From contig NZ_LJJB01000010.1 in NCBI RefSeq assembly GCF_001420695.1, forward strand, positions 1,061,131 to 1,125,130: 64,000 nucleotides of DNA, written 5' to 3'. The notes below the pieces were generated by a model, which ran no database searches, was not told the DNA's origin, and saw only the letters and a program-made list of their open reading frames with translations. How positions within the stretch are numbered: the first letter of the stretch is position 1; each line of letters starts with the position of its first letter. This document shows, in pieces, positions 35,323 to 44,042 of this stretch. Source of the stretch: Brevibacillus choshinensis. GTDB taxonomy: Bacteria > Bacillota > Bacilli > Brevibacillales > Brevibacillaceae. Both the position numbers and the translations under genes were made by a program.

Positions 35323-36357
35323 ATGTATACGGATTCAAAAATCTTGAAGTCTCTGTTTTACATTCAGCTGTTTTCTAGCTTTTTGGTCGTAGTCGGACAC
35401 TTTACTGCATCTGTGCTTTACTTTAACGATCCTTTTTGGATTGTTGCCCTCAACCAGATTAGCCGCTATGGTACCGTACTTCTGACCATTGCGACGGGCT
35501 ACTTGACTGCTTACTCGTTTGATAAAAAGCAACCAGCTTTTCGCGAGTTCTTCACGGGCAAAATCATCTACATCGTCATCCCGTTTCTCGTATCCGGGGT
35601 GCTCTACCATTACTTGCTGAAGAACGGCATGCCTCATTCTTTTCGTGATTACGCTAATATCGTTCTAGGCAAAACAGGCGACCATCTCTATTTCGTGTTC
35701 ATGATTTGCCAGTACTACGTGGCAGCCTACTTTTTACGGAATATCATCACCAAACGCAATATTCTCTACGTCATCTGGATATTGCTCGCGGTGCAATACG
35801 TTTACATCCATTACATTCACCAAGGCTGGCTGGGTCTGACCACCCGCCATATGCTTCCGACCTGGATTTTCACCCTGTACATGGGCCATCTGATTTATTG
35901 GTATCGCGAGTGGATCCTTTCTTTTCTGCGAAACAACCGTTCGATCCTCATGCTGGTTACGGGTGTTTCCACAGCGGCTGCGATCTATTTTGTCTTCTCA
36001 AACAAGCTTTATGTGGCTGTTCATCTGACGTTTGTCTTTGCTACGTTGCTGTCTTTTCTCGTGCTCATGGTCTTCTTCCTGGAGCTGGTCGACCATCTGC
36101 ACATCAAGTTTCGAAAAGGCTTGACCTATTTCATCTTTCTGTTTCACTCTGCTTTTCTCATTCTGTTCAAAGATTTGCTTTATCAGGTCTTCGGTGAGGT
36201 GTCCTGGATTTTCCAAAATACCTGGTACTCACTCCTCTACCTGGCCGCAATCTTTGTCTGCAGTGCGGTCTTCGCCATCTTGCTGGTCCGCCTCGTCAAA
36301 CGTTTGGAGAACGCTTGGGCAAGCATGGGGAGAATCAGGAAGGAACGTCTGCAGTAG
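35323..36357 (+). CDS. Acyltransferase 3 family membrane protein
   Basis: A protein of about 344 residues with roughly ten membrane helices. The family's catalytic His is in VVVGHFTAS near the end of helix 1 and the partner Arg in NQISRYGTVLL. Similar B. subtilis proteins include YkrP. Acyltransferase-3 proteins O-acylate sugars, peptidoglycan or wall polymers at the outer face of the membrane; the acceptor is unknown. GGAG lies 6 bases before the ATG at 35323. The ATG at 35311 overlaps that site. A large hairpin terminator follows. Confidence 0.85.
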   Translation: MYTDSKILKSLFYIQLFSSFLVVVGHFTASVLYFNDPFWIVALNQISRYGTVLLTIATGYLTAYSFDKKQPAFREFFTGKIIYIVIPFLVSGVLYHYLLKNGMPHSFRDYANIVLGKTGDHLYFVFMICQYYVAAYFLRNIITKRNILYVIWILLAVQYVYIHYIHQGWLGLTTRHMLPTWIFTLYMGHLIYWYREWILSFLRNNRSILMLVTGVSTAAAIYFVFSNKLYVAVHLTFVFATLLSFLVLMVFFLELVDHLHIKFRKGLTYFIFLFHSAFLILFKDLLYQVFGEVSWIFQNTWYSLLYLAAIFVCSAVFAILLVRLVKRLENAWASMGRIRKERLQ

Positions 36358-36430
36358 CATCGACACAAACAAAAAAGGCACCCACTCTGTAAGAGCAAGC
36401 AATTGAATTCAATGTCAGTCATTCTATTGA

Positions 36431-36486
36431 AGGATGAGTAATGCATAGGGGATATCCCCTTGACGCATTGCTTATCCTCTTTTTTA
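36431..36486 (+). terminator. Large hairpin terminator after the acyltransferase gene
   Basis: GGAT-AG-AATGC pairs with GCATT-CTTATCC around an inner perfect palindrome AGGGGATATCCCCT, and a T-run follows. The 46-base interrupted hairpin is unusually long. Confidence 0.8.
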
Positions 36487-36645
36487 TCAGGGTGGGGGTT
36501 ATTCACGCTTTGCGAAAAGGAGAAACAGCCTTCCTGAATTTTTTTATAACTCGCTGTTTGCCTATACAGAAATGTTCATATCCCCATAAAATGAATACCA
36601 CCTTCGATCATCAAGAGGGAAGTTCAAGAGAAAGGGGTGGAAAAT

Positions 36646-38877
36646 ATGTCACAACTTGCCTATGTAGCCAATACTATGTCTGCTAATGTTTCGGTGATCG
36701 ATACGGATCCTTTCAGCCCCACCTTCAATACCGAGATCGACCTTATACCCTTGAGCGGGTCTGGCCATCTTTTGATTGCGGTTACGCCGGATAACTTCCG
36801 TGCTTACGTTACGAATAGAATTTCCAATAATGTCTCCGTGATTGATACAAATCCCACTAGTCCGACATTCAACACCGAGATTGATCTCATCCTGCTGTCG
36901 GGGACGACTCCCACGGGAATTGCCATCACTCCAGACGGTACTCGTGCTTATGTAGCGAATAGAAGCTCTGACAACGTCTCGGTAATTGATACCAATCCCC
37001 TCAGTCCCACATTCAACACCGAGATCGACTTGATCACGTTGACAGGGCTTGGTCCCATTGGTCTTCAAATTACACCTGACGCTACACGCGCATATGTACC
37101 GAATTCCGGGTCCAATGACGTCTCCGTGATTGATACAAATCCCGCCAGTCCCACCTTCAACACAGAGATTGCACTCATCCCTTTGACCGGTTTAACTGCA
37201 ACTGTGGCAGCCATCACTTCTGATGGCACCCGTACGTATGTAACCAATGAAACCACCAACGATGTCTCTGTGATCGATACGAACCCCGTAAGTCCCACCT
37301 TCAACACCGAGATCGCTTTAATCCCGTTGAGCGGGACCAATCCAATCGTAATAAAGATCACCCCGGACGGTACGCGTGCCTATGTAGCTGATAGTAATTC
37401 CAATAATGTCTCCGTGATAGATACGAATCCCGCTAGTCCTACCTTCAACACCGAAATCGATTTGATCCTGGTATCAGGATCTGATCCTGCCGGTGTCGCG
37501 ATCACTCCAGATGGTACTCGCGCGTATGTTAGCGACCAACTCTCCAATAATGTCTCCGTGATCGATACGAATCCCGCCAGTCCCACCTTCAATACCGAAA
37601 TTGATTTAATAACCATATCGGGAACCATGCCGGCTGGCATCGCAATTATCTTGCAACTGCCTCCAACTCCCCCTCCAACTCCGATGCCTATTCCCGTTGC
37701 GCTTTCTCTTCCATTGGATTGCATCCGCGTCCAAAAGGTATACGACTGGGTGATTGCCGCCAATAGGGACAGGAACAAGGTACCTATCCCAGACGATTGC
37801 CGACCACTGGTAGATGCAGCGATCCGTGCCGGTCAGAACATCACGATCCAATGCGTGGAGCCGATCGTTCCACCAACATTCCCACTGATCCCCAAACCGC
37901 AGCCCACACACTCTTTGGACTTTTCTTGCACCGTCATTGGTATCCGGCGTGAAAACCTCATTGTAAACGGAAACATCGTACGTGTCGGGATCGTCCGCTT
38001 CCTGTTTGGCGCCACGCTCCTGATCCGTGTATTTGCTAATGGCACACTGTTGTGCGAATTCCCCGCTACCATACAATTCGATGACGATATCGTACTGTGT
38101 TTGCCGGAACCATTGGATGAATCCAACATCCTCTGCCGCATCACTGCCGTCGAGTGCACGCCGATCGGCAATGTGCTCCTGGGCGGTATGATAGATTTGG
38201 AAGTCATCATCTGCAAAGAGATCCAGGTGGAAGCGGAATTGAAGCTGGAAGTATTGGCGAAGTTCTGTCGTCCGCGCCCGATCATTCCAGTACCGCCTCC
38301 GACTCCTTCGTTCATCTGTCCGCCGATCACGTTCCCGCCTCAGTGCCCAGATATTATCTTCCCGCGCAGAAACTGCGACTGCCAGGGAACAGCCAACGCT
38401 CTCTTGACCAACTCCACTGTCTTCTTCGAAGGTGTGGCTGAAACGGGGACAGAACAATTGCTTGCCGATATCTGCCCGAGTTGCGATCCGGGAAGCAGCA
38501 CGTTCTCTTATACGTTTGTCGATACGGCGCCACCTACGCCGTCGCCGACAGACGTAATTCTCGGCGATTTCAGTTTTGTCTATACGCCTGTTCAAATTAG
38601 CTCACCTACTTGCTCAGCTCCACCTACGGGCGGCCTACAGCTCATGGTCACCGCTACCGGTATCCGGACGTTCACTGCGACAGGAACGAACGAGACTCTC
38701 AGCGCCGAGCTTACGCTAAGCGAACTTCCGTGCGCATTTGATACCTTCCGCCTCATCCTCCGCAACGCCCTCAGTGTGGTTGTCTACGACACAGGCCTAC
38801 AATCCGCTTCCGATGCCAGCATTTATGTGAAGGATTGTGTTACTTTCCTAGATGTAATTCCAACTAGCGGTAACTGA
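36646..38877 (+). CDS. Seven-repeat YVTN beta-propeller protein with Pro-rich linker and Cys-containing C-terminal domains
   Basis: A 743-residue protein. Residues 1-335 are seven tandem 48-residue repeats of the form NVSVIDTNPxSPTFNTEI ... ITPDGTRAYV, which should close into a seven-bladed propeller. A Pro/Thr linker (PPTPPPTPMPIP) leads to a second region with several Cys (LDCIRVQKVYDWV, DDCRPLVDAA) and a third, C-terminal beta-rich region starting at RNCDCQGTANALL. There is no signal peptide or anchor, so export by Sec is unlikely; assembly on the spore surface from the mother cell is one explanation, but this is inference. ATG at 36646 (AAGGGG upstream) is preferred to the GTG at 36637. 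Confidence 0.8.
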   Translation: MSQLAYVANTMSANVSVIDTDPFSPTFNTEIDLIPLSGSGHLLIAVTPDNFRAYVTNRISNNVSVIDTNPTSPTFNTEIDLILLSGTTPTGIAITPDGTRAYVANRSSDNVSVIDTNPLSPTFNTEIDLITLTGLGPIGLQITPDATRAYVPNSGSNDVSVIDTNPASPTFNTEIALIPLTGLTATVAAITSDGTRTYVTNETTNDVSVIDTNPVSPTFNTEIALIPLSGTNPIVIKITPDGTRAYVADSNSNNVSVIDTNPASPTFNTEIDLILVSGSDPAGVAITPDGTRAYVSDQLSNNVSVIDTNPASPTFNTEIDLITISGTMPAGIAIILQLPPTPPPTPMPIPVALSLPLDCIRVQKVYDWVIAANRDRNKVPIPDDCRPLVDAAIRAGQNITIQCVEPIVPPTFPLIPKPQPTHSLDFSCTVIGIRRENLIVNGNIVRVGIVRFLFGATLLIRVFANGTLLCEFPATIQFDDDIVLCLPEPLDESNILCRITAVECTPIGNVLLGGMIDLEVIICKEIQVEAELKLEVLAKFCRPRPIIPVPPPTPSFICPPITFPPQCPDIIFPRRNCDCQGTANALLTNSTVFFEGVAETGTEQLLADICPSCDPGSSTFSYTFVDTAPPTPSPTDVILGDFSFVYTPVQISSPTCSAPPTGGLQLMVTATGIRTFTATGTNETLSAELTLSELPCAFDTFRLILRNALSVVVYDTGLQSASDASIYVKDCVTFLDVIPTSGN

Positions 38878-38925
38878 GAAGAATGAAGGAAACCCGAAAG
38901 TGCTTTTTCGTTTGGGTGTAATGAG

Positions 38926-38978
38926 AAAGACGGAGCTTTCTCAAAGGTCTGATTAGACCAGAGGAGAACTCCGTCTTT
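38926..38978 (+). terminator. Hairpin after the propeller gene
   Basis: AAAGACGGAG and CTCCGTCTTT form a 10-bp outer stem with an inner GGTC/GACC hairpin, 49 bases after the stop. A second smaller inverted repeat lies at about 38890-38918. Confidence 0.6.
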
Positions 38979-39105
38979 AGAAAAGGCTGTTATTTCCATT
39001 CGCTCATTCAAATACAATTTTAATAGAGACAGAACTAACGGAGATCGATCGTTTACTAAATATCATTTCGTTTTTCGAGTGATAATGTCGCTGTAAATAA
39101 CAAAG

Positions 39106-39151
39106 AAAAATGGATAGAGAATCAGATGTTTTCTAAGAACTCTATCCATTT
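39106..39151 (-). terminator. Terminator of the histidine kinase gene
   Basis: AAATGGATAGAG and CTCTATCCATTT form a 12-bp stem. On the minus strand a T-run follows, just after the stop at 39159. Confidence 0.75.
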
Positions 39152-39158
39152 AATAAAA

Positions 39159-40292
39159 TCATGAGAGTGCCTTTTTTTCGTTCGTTCGTCCTGTGGCTGG
39201 GCTGAACTGCATGATAAATGTCGTGTTCTCGTCCGTGGATTCGCAGGTAATGGTGCCTGCGTGCCGCTCGATGATTTCTTTGCAGACGAATAGCCCAATC
39301 CCTGTCCCGAGCTCCTTTGTCGTGAAGAAGGGTTCGAAAATGACATTCAAAAGATCAGGGGGAATGCATGCCCCGTTATTCGAGATCGATACGTGAGTCG
39401 CGCCGTCGGCTTGCAAAACATCGATGGCAATGATTTTGTTGCTCGCCTTTCGATGCAAGGCATCCAGAGCATTTGAGATGATATTAATAAAGACCTGCTT
39501 GATTTCATCGCGATAGCCTGTCAGCTCGCACGAAGGATCGATGCGACACTGGATATCCGCATTGACATCGACAATATTGGGATAAAGGAAGGCGAGTATT
39601 TCCTCGAATAGTTGCTGGAAATTGAATACTTCACTTTTTCGCTGGATGACCCCTTTTTTGGACACCAGCAAAAATTGCGACACCCGATAATTCAACTGGA
39701 ACAGTTCATTTACGATGATATCGACGTACGGAAGATCGGGATAATCTTCCTTGAGGAGCTTGGAGAAACCAATAATCGAAGTCAACGGATTCCGGAATTC
39801 ATGCACAAAGCTCGATGCTAACTGACCTAAAATGGTGAGGCGATCTTTGTGGGAACGTTCGATAAACAAGTTCATTTCGGCCAAATCGTTGTTTTTCAGA
39901 TCCGTATATTTGGATACGGCATGCACTAGAAAGACGTCAAAGCACTCGTTCATCTTGGTCAAGGCGGAAACGAGAATAGCTGGTGGAAAGGAACCCGATT
40001 GCAGCAAATCCACGATCAGCTGTCTGCCCAAACAAACGTTGAAGACAAAATCACCGATGTTGATATCGGCCTGATTGCGTTCGTTCGCGACTTTGTAAGC
40101 CAACTGTTTGATATCTTCCTGCGTAATCTGCTCACGAAAATAACCGACTACCATCCTGTACATCGCTTGTCCGTTTAGATGAATAAAATCTTTAAACTGG
40201 TCGTCTTCGGAAACAACTATTTGTGCTCTGAACGCTTCAACAATGGTTGCCTCATGCTCGTCCAAAAATGTTGTCAGTTCATCCATCTGCAT
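39159..40292 (-). CDS. Soluble sensor histidine kinase
   Basis: A 377-residue kinase without membrane helices. A helical N-terminal sensor domain (about 1-135) resembles RsbR-type or globin-coupled N domains in outline (MYRMVVGYFREQITQEDIKQ), but I cannot name it. HisKA follows with SSFVHEFRNPLTSIIGFSK, and the ATPase has INIISNALDAL and KELGTGIGLFVCKEII. Kinases of this build in sporulating Bacillales often feed the Spo0 phosphorelay. No response regulator is adjacent, so it is an orphan, which fits that idea but does not prove it. Start may be the ATG at 40292 or the one at 40286. Confidence 0.85.
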   Translation of the reverse strand: MQMDELTTFLDEHEATIVEAFRAQIVVSEDDQFKDFIHLNGQAMYRMVVGYFREQITQEDIKQLAYKVANERNQADINIGDFVFNVCLGRQLIVDLLQSGSFPPAILVSALTKMNECFDVFLVHAVSKYTDLKNNDLAEMNLFIERSHKDRLTILGQLASSFVHEFRNPLTSIIGFSKLLKEDYPDLPYVDIIVNELFQLNYRVSQFLLVSKKGVIQRKSEVFNFQQLFEEILAFLYPNIVDVNADIQCRIDPSCELTGYRDEIKQVFINIISNALDALHRKASNKIIAIDVLQADGATHVSISNNGACIPPDLLNVIFEPFFTTKELGTGIGLFVCKEIIERHAGTITCESTDENTTFIMQFSPATGRTNEKKALS

Positions 40293-40427
40293 CTGTCCTC
40301 ACTCTGAATGTACACGTATAATATTGTTGTAAATATTATACTATTAATCCTCTCCGTTAACTAAATATTTTTACTAATGCACCTGCACCTGATGGGCAAA
40401 AATAAGACTACCATAACATTTTCCCTA

Positions 40428-41282
40428 TTATTTCCTGCTATTCCTTTTGGAAAAAGGGCCGAAAACTTCCTCGTTTAACCATGGCTTTGGTAAAGGGGAA
40501 TCTGAGTGAAAAATCATTGGGGCGAAGTTTTTGGATGAGCTGTAGTGCTCTATCAATCGTTTGAGGCTTTCCCTAAGCTTATAGATAAATTCTCGCGAAA
40601 ATAGTGGGGACAGAGCAGCTTGTGACTCCAGTTTTTTCATGGAGCTAAGCAGTGAGGCACTTATTTCTTGGACCGAGCTACCTATCTTTTCAGCCTTTTC
40701 ATTATCAAACGTCATAAATGGATCGTGCTTCCGAACCAGTATGCGTAGCATTTCCCCAATACTATCCAGAATCAGTAGAGCCTCCTTCTCCAACTTGTCC
40801 AGACGTTGCGCATTGGATGGAGACTGTTGCAGATTGCGTATGATCTGGTCTAATAGCTGAATTTGTGCTTCTGCCAAGGAACCAGAAGCCGACACTGTTA
40901 GCAATTGTGCCTCCAAAATTGCAGAAGGAATTCGCTCGTTTTTCTTTGAATGACCTCTCATCAGCCAGTAAGGAAGTACCCTCTTCAACCTGGTAATCTC
41001 CACCCAATGAAACATGGCCATCGCTTCCAACCAACGATTTGATACCTCCAACCAGTTTGCTAGCAGCATAGCCGGAATTGGTGCTGTTTGATTCATGAGC
41101 AAAAACAGACAGGTTTTGGTTTGCAGGGCCTGGCATCTCGTTAAGCCTGCCAGTGCTTTTTCCATTGCTACAGTCGAATCCACTAAGAGGGCAAATCCAT
41201 GAGGTTGCTCATCTCCCCTCATTCGGTTTGCCCGTTTTATCATCTCCTCGAATAGTCGCTCACTCGAAAGATCAATCATCAT
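40428..41282 (-). CDS. Unrecognised protein coupled to the SLPNIPDVTP gene
   Basis: A 284-residue, mostly helical, soluble protein. The N-terminal part holds a repeated-looking hydrophobic segment (TCLFLLMNQTAPIPAMLLANWLE) and a basic patch (RLKRVLPYWLMRGHSKKNER). The middle contains long amphipathic helices, suggestive of a coiled coil. I recognise no family. Its start overlaps the end of the upstream gene by 11 bases, so the two are probably translated together and act together. Confidence 0.7.
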   Translation of the reverse strand: MMIDLSSERLFEEMIKRANRMRGDEQPHGFALLVDSTVAMEKALAGLTRCQALQTKTCLFLLMNQTAPIPAMLLANWLEVSNRWLEAMAMFHWVEITRLKRVLPYWLMRGHSKKNERIPSAILEAQLLTVSASGSLAEAQIQLLDQIIRNLQQSPSNAQRLDKLEKEALLILDSIGEMLRILVRKHDPFMTFDNEKAEKIGSSVQEISASLLSSMKKLESQAALSPLFSREFIYKLRESLKRLIEHYSSSKNFAPMIFHSDSPLPKPWLNEEVFGPFSKRNSRK

Positions 41283-41619
41283 CGGCTATGCTGACGCTGC
41301 CTTCTTCAATTGTGTTTCCTCCATCACCTACGCTGCTTTTTCCTTCCAGTTCCAAAATATGATCCAGCTTAAATTGCAGAAGGATCTGTTTACTGATGAT
41401 ATTGCGAAGCATTCGCTCCATACTCTGGTTCAAACGAAGCATATCATCTAGGCTTATATCCTCTCTCTCCAGCAGTTGCTGAATTTTTTCGACCTCTGTA
41501 TTCATTATGTGGGACATACTCATCTCCTCCATCGCTACGGAGGTCAAAAGCAGATGAATGACTTCTTCCCGTTTGAGAGTTATGCGAGGCGTTACATCCG
41601 GTATATTGGGTAAAGACAT
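41272..41619 (-). CDS. SLPNIPDVTP-type small protein, probably spore-linked
   Basis: A 115-residue protein beginning MSLPNIPDVTPRITLKRE, followed by helices with LLLTSVAMEEMSMSHIMNTE and VEKIQQLLE. This N-terminal block recurs in Bacillus cereus-group and related proteins, often near spore-surface or collagen-like genes; the function is not established. The C-terminal tail is Gly/Ser/Asp-rich and acidic. The ATG at 41619 has GGAGG 9 bases upstream; the TTG three codons earlier is too close. The downstream gene at 41282 overlaps it. Confidence 0.65.
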   Translation of the reverse strand: MSLPNIPDVTPRITLKREEVIHLLLTSVAMEEMSMSHIMNTEVEKIQQLLEREDISLDDMLRLNQSMERMLRNIISKQILLQFKLDHILELEGKSSVGDGGNTIEEGSVSIADDD

Positions 41620-41772
41620 GTGCGACAACCTCCATCTCTTGAAAAAGTACGAATTTGCCGTTCAGCTCACTTAGCCTAGAGGGGGAGATCCAATGGAATG
41701 GATCATTTTTTTCGCGCAGGCAGACATCTTCCCGTACTCTTTTAGTATCATCCTATTTCATACTCTGTCACA

Positions 41773-41955
41773 TTATGTGCCTAGGACCCAATTTTCCCAT
41801 TGACGGGTCACTTCTGCATCCTCGCATTCATACAGATACACGCTAACCACGTCCGCACCTTCAGAAGGATTTTCCGATATCGGCAGAGGTACCATGAGAT
41901 GCTCAAGCCCCGGCTGACGCTCCTGATGCTGTGGCGCCCTTTCCGTGACATCCGC
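41773..41955 (-). pseudogene. Remnant of a YdaD/GSP39-type short-chain dehydrogenase
   Basis: Translating 41955 down to 41773 gives 60 codons that read APQHQERQPGLEHLMVPLPI, then SENPSEGADVVSVYLYECED. The first block is the N-terminal signature of general stress protein 39-type dehydrogenases (family pattern PPQHQ..QPGIE). The second jumps directly to the later EGADVVIVYL-EHEDAEET region. The Rossmann GGDSGIGRA segment between them is deleted, and the rest of the enzyme is missing after a TAA at 41773. A stop also precedes the fragment. It is a decayed gene. Confidence 0.75.
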
Positions 41956-42059
41956 CTATTAAGCTGAAGAGGATTCAAGAACGTAGAGGAAGGTAAGCGG
42001 GGCAGGAGCGAAGGCAGCGGGTGCGACAAAACCCTTCAGCAATTATCGCTAAAGAGAAG

Positions 42060-42144
42060 TTATCCACATACACCTGAGGAAAATGTGCATAAGTCAGTCC
42101 TTTTTGTGGGTATCACTTCAATAAACTGTGAATAAGTTGTGGAT
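42060..42144. promoter_or_regulatory. Cluster of DnaA-box-like 9-mers (cluster 1)
   Basis: Within 85 bases: TTATCCACA (42060), TGTGCATAA (42084), TGTGAATAA (42127) and TGTGGAT (42138). All except the last fit TTATNCACA or its complement. It lies between the SDR remnant and the amidase stop. See clusters at 42439 and 51269. Confidence 0.6.
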
Positions 42145-42158
42145 CTTACTTTTCAGAT

Positions 42159-43013
42159 TTATTCGTGGTTCTGCGGAAAATTTTCTAAAGTGACCGTCCG
42201 ACTCGCCTGATCCCACGTAGCCTGCATGCCCAGCGCCACCGCCAGATTCCTCGCTGATGCATACGCCGTCCCATCCTCGATCGTGACAGCCAGCTCACGT
42301 CCGTCCACCGTTACCCTTTCCGTCTCGGCATCCCACCCTACCACACCACCTATCGCTTCTGCTACCGCTCGTACAGGTAGATAGGAAACACCCTCACGCA
42401 AGCGCCCTTTTACAGTGAGCCTTATCTGAATATTACAGTTATCCACATACTCCCGTGATTTTTGTGTATAACCTGTGAGTAAGATGTGGACATCGCTCTT
42501 AAACTTCTCCCACGCCTCTGCTGCCTTTCGTCCGAAAAAGCGGAGTGAAAAAGCATCAGAAACAAAAAAGGCCGGGCAGTTTTTGCCCGTAATGTCGAAA
42601 TGACGCCATAAGTTTTGGATGCCCCAGCCATACCGCTTCAAGATCCCTGCCGCCAGCTCCACCGTGTTTTGGTACATGGCTTGGAAATTGCCGTCGGCGT
42701 TTACACACATCTCGATGCCAATCGTGCAGTTATTGGGGTAGCTGCTGAGCAGTTGGAGCGCTTCCGGCTTGTAAGACTTCGCTCCGATGTGGTAGCCCAT
42801 CTCGGTTTCCGGTAAGCAACGGACAATCTGCTTGTCGTCAACGATGTAGTGGGCACTTGCTTCTGTTGTCGGGTTGTTAAAGTAATTGCGGTTGGCTACG
42901 GCGTTTGCTCCCTTGCTTTCGTTGGCGGTCCAGTGGATGACGAGAGCTTTTGGCGTGATTTTCATTCCAGGTCGTGCCGTCTTATTGGTCAGGAGCATTT
43001 CTGTGATTGGCAA
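42159..43013 (-). CDS. Prophage N-acetylmuramoyl-L-alanine amidase with copper-amine-oxidase-like domain
   Basis: A 284-residue endolysin. The Amidase_2 domain (about 1-165) has zinc-site and active-site segments ALVIHWTANESKGANA, SAHYIVDDKQIVRCLPE and LWRHFDITGKNCPAFF. A Cu-amine-oxidase N-like domain follows (YLPVRAVAEAIGG, VGWDAETERVTVDG), perhaps binding cell wall. The linker between them is encoded by a DnaA-box-like cluster (42439-42490). Start is a TTG at 43013 with AAGGGA upstream; an ATG lies at 42998. It follows the holin gene by 3 bases, the usual lysis cassette order. Confidence 0.88.
   Translation of the reverse strand: MPITEMLLTNKTARPGMKITPKALVIHWTANESKGANAVANRNYFNNPTTEASAHYIVDDKQIVRCLPETEMGYHIGAKSYKPEALQLLSSYPNNCTIGIEMCVNADGNFQAMYQNTVELAAGILKRYGWGIQNLWRHFDITGKNCPAFFVSDAFSLRFFGRKAAEAWEKFKSDVHILLTGYTQKSREYVDNCNIQIRLTVKGRLREGVSYLPVRAVAEAIGGVVGWDAETERVTVDGRELAVTIEDGTAYASARNLAVALGMQATWDQASRTVTLENFPQNHE
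42439..42490. repeat. Cluster of DnaA-box-like 9-mers inside the amidase gene (cluster 2)
   Basis: TTATCCACA (42439), TGTGTATAA (42463), TGTGAGTAA (42474) and TGTGGA (42485) lie within 52 bases and encode the interdomain linker of the amidase in frame. The order of elements matches clusters 1 and 3, including TATAACCTGTG. Confidence 0.6.
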
Positions 43014-43016
43014 GGT

Positions 43017-43481
43017 CTATTTCCCTTCTTTCTGTTTCATTGCGCGTTCTGTCTTGGCTTTGATCTCCGACTCTACCAGATTGGCAATCGCTTTGGGGAC
43101 CGGCCATCCTGCGCGATGAGCATTCGCTGTCAGGCTGTTCCACGTGTGGTAAATCAGCCCAAAGGTCACTCCATAGAAGAGAAACCCCGGTGTCGCCATG
43201 ACTCTATCTAGCAGATTAGCAAGTGCTGGCAGGGCCAGAAAGAAAAACGTCCGCGGTATGCGGCTCAGTCCGTATTCGGAAGAACAGGTCTTGTCCTCCT
43301 TCTTGGCAGCCTGAATGCCCGTCACCCAATCCAAGGAGATACAAAACAGCAATACTACTAGGATATCCATTCGGCCTGATCCGTAGAGGTAGTGGAATAC
43401 GGGTGACACAATCGCTCCTGCTGTTGCTGCCCAACCATTTGCCGGGGTCGCTGCATTAACCAGGGTCTGTAGAAACTGCAT
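43017..43481 (-). CDS. Phage holin (phi CP/TcdE-UtxA type holin 4 family)
   Basis: A 154-residue protein with three to four membrane helices. MDILVVLLFCISLDWVTGIQAAKKE is the family's hallmark region (helix followed by D-x-x-T-G), then SEYGLSRIPRTFFFLALPALANLLD and a basic tail. Holins let the endolysin cross the membrane at the end of phage growth. It is followed directly by the amidase gene. Confidence 0.88.
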   Translation of the reverse strand: MQFLQTLVNAATPANGWAATAGAIVSPVFHYLYGSGRMDILVVLLFCISLDWVTGIQAAKKEDKTCSSEYGLSRIPRTFFFLALPALANLLDRVMATPGFLFYGVTFGLIYHTWNSLTANAHRAGWPVPKAIANLVESEIKAKTERAMKQKEGK

Positions 43482-43517
43482 GTGCTCATCTCCCTCCTCA
43501 CCCCCTTGGGGCTAAAA

Positions 43518-43581
43518 TGAAAAAGCCTCGCTAGGAACGAGGCTATGCTGATAAAAAAATCCCCCGGGAGTTCCCGAGGGC
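43518..43581 (-). terminator. Two tandem terminators upstream of the holin gene
   Basis: On the minus strand, CCCTCGGGA/TCCCGGGGG followed by seven T (43581-43553), then AGCCTCG/CGAGGCT followed by TTTTT (43544-43518). They separate the decayed gene at 43601 from the lysis cassette, so holin and amidase need anti-termination or their own promoter. Confidence 0.75.
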
Positions 43582-43600
43582 CGTTGATGGGTTGTGCGTA

Positions 43601-43870
43601 TTAGGGTGTTGTCCGAGTGATCACATTTCCATGACGATCTTTAATGGCTCCATTAACAAAGTATACGTATTTACCTGGTCCAAAGTTGCCCGTAACTCCA
43701 CCCAGCTCCATTATTCCCCAATGAAGACACCACTTTTTTGGGATCTTCTTTCGCAATGGTTTCGTTGGATAATGCTTTGTCAAAGCGGATGATAATTTTA
43801 GATAGGGTACTCTCATCAGCGATGGATCCAACTGCTGGAGAGGTATCGCTATTCTCGACTTATCCCCCTT
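43601..43870 (-). pseudogene. Frameshifted remnant of a surface protein with Ig-like domain
   Basis: Two frames carry parts of one domain. One frame reads SIADESTLSKIIIRFDKALS then NETIAKEDPKKVVSSLGNN and GAGWSYGQLWTR before a TAA. The other continues with PGKYVYFVNGAIKDRHGNVI to the stop at 43601. Together they look like a bacterial Ig-like domain of the S-layer or phage tail type ('STL..RFDKALS ... AIKDRHGN'), broken by a frameshift near 43690. Further stops lie upstream. It sits where a tail gene would precede the holin. Confidence 0.6.
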
Positions 43871-44042
43871 CTCTTCTTGAGGGTTTTCGTTCGAGCCTAC
43901 ACCGTGCAGGCGACTTTCATCGCACACTGCGTTCCATCAACGGAGAAGAAGAAAGTGAAGATTTACAACGGGCAGTTTTATGGTAGACAAGCTCGATCCT
44001 ATTGTCTGCTATCTAAACGCCCCTCCCATTTGGGAAAAGACG
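43871..44042 (-). other. Degenerate stretch in the prophage remnant
   Basis: No intact frame was recognised. It probably continues the decayed surface or tail gene at 43601, because several short coding-like segments (for example FTFFFSVDGTQ) are separated by stops. Confidence 0.35.
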
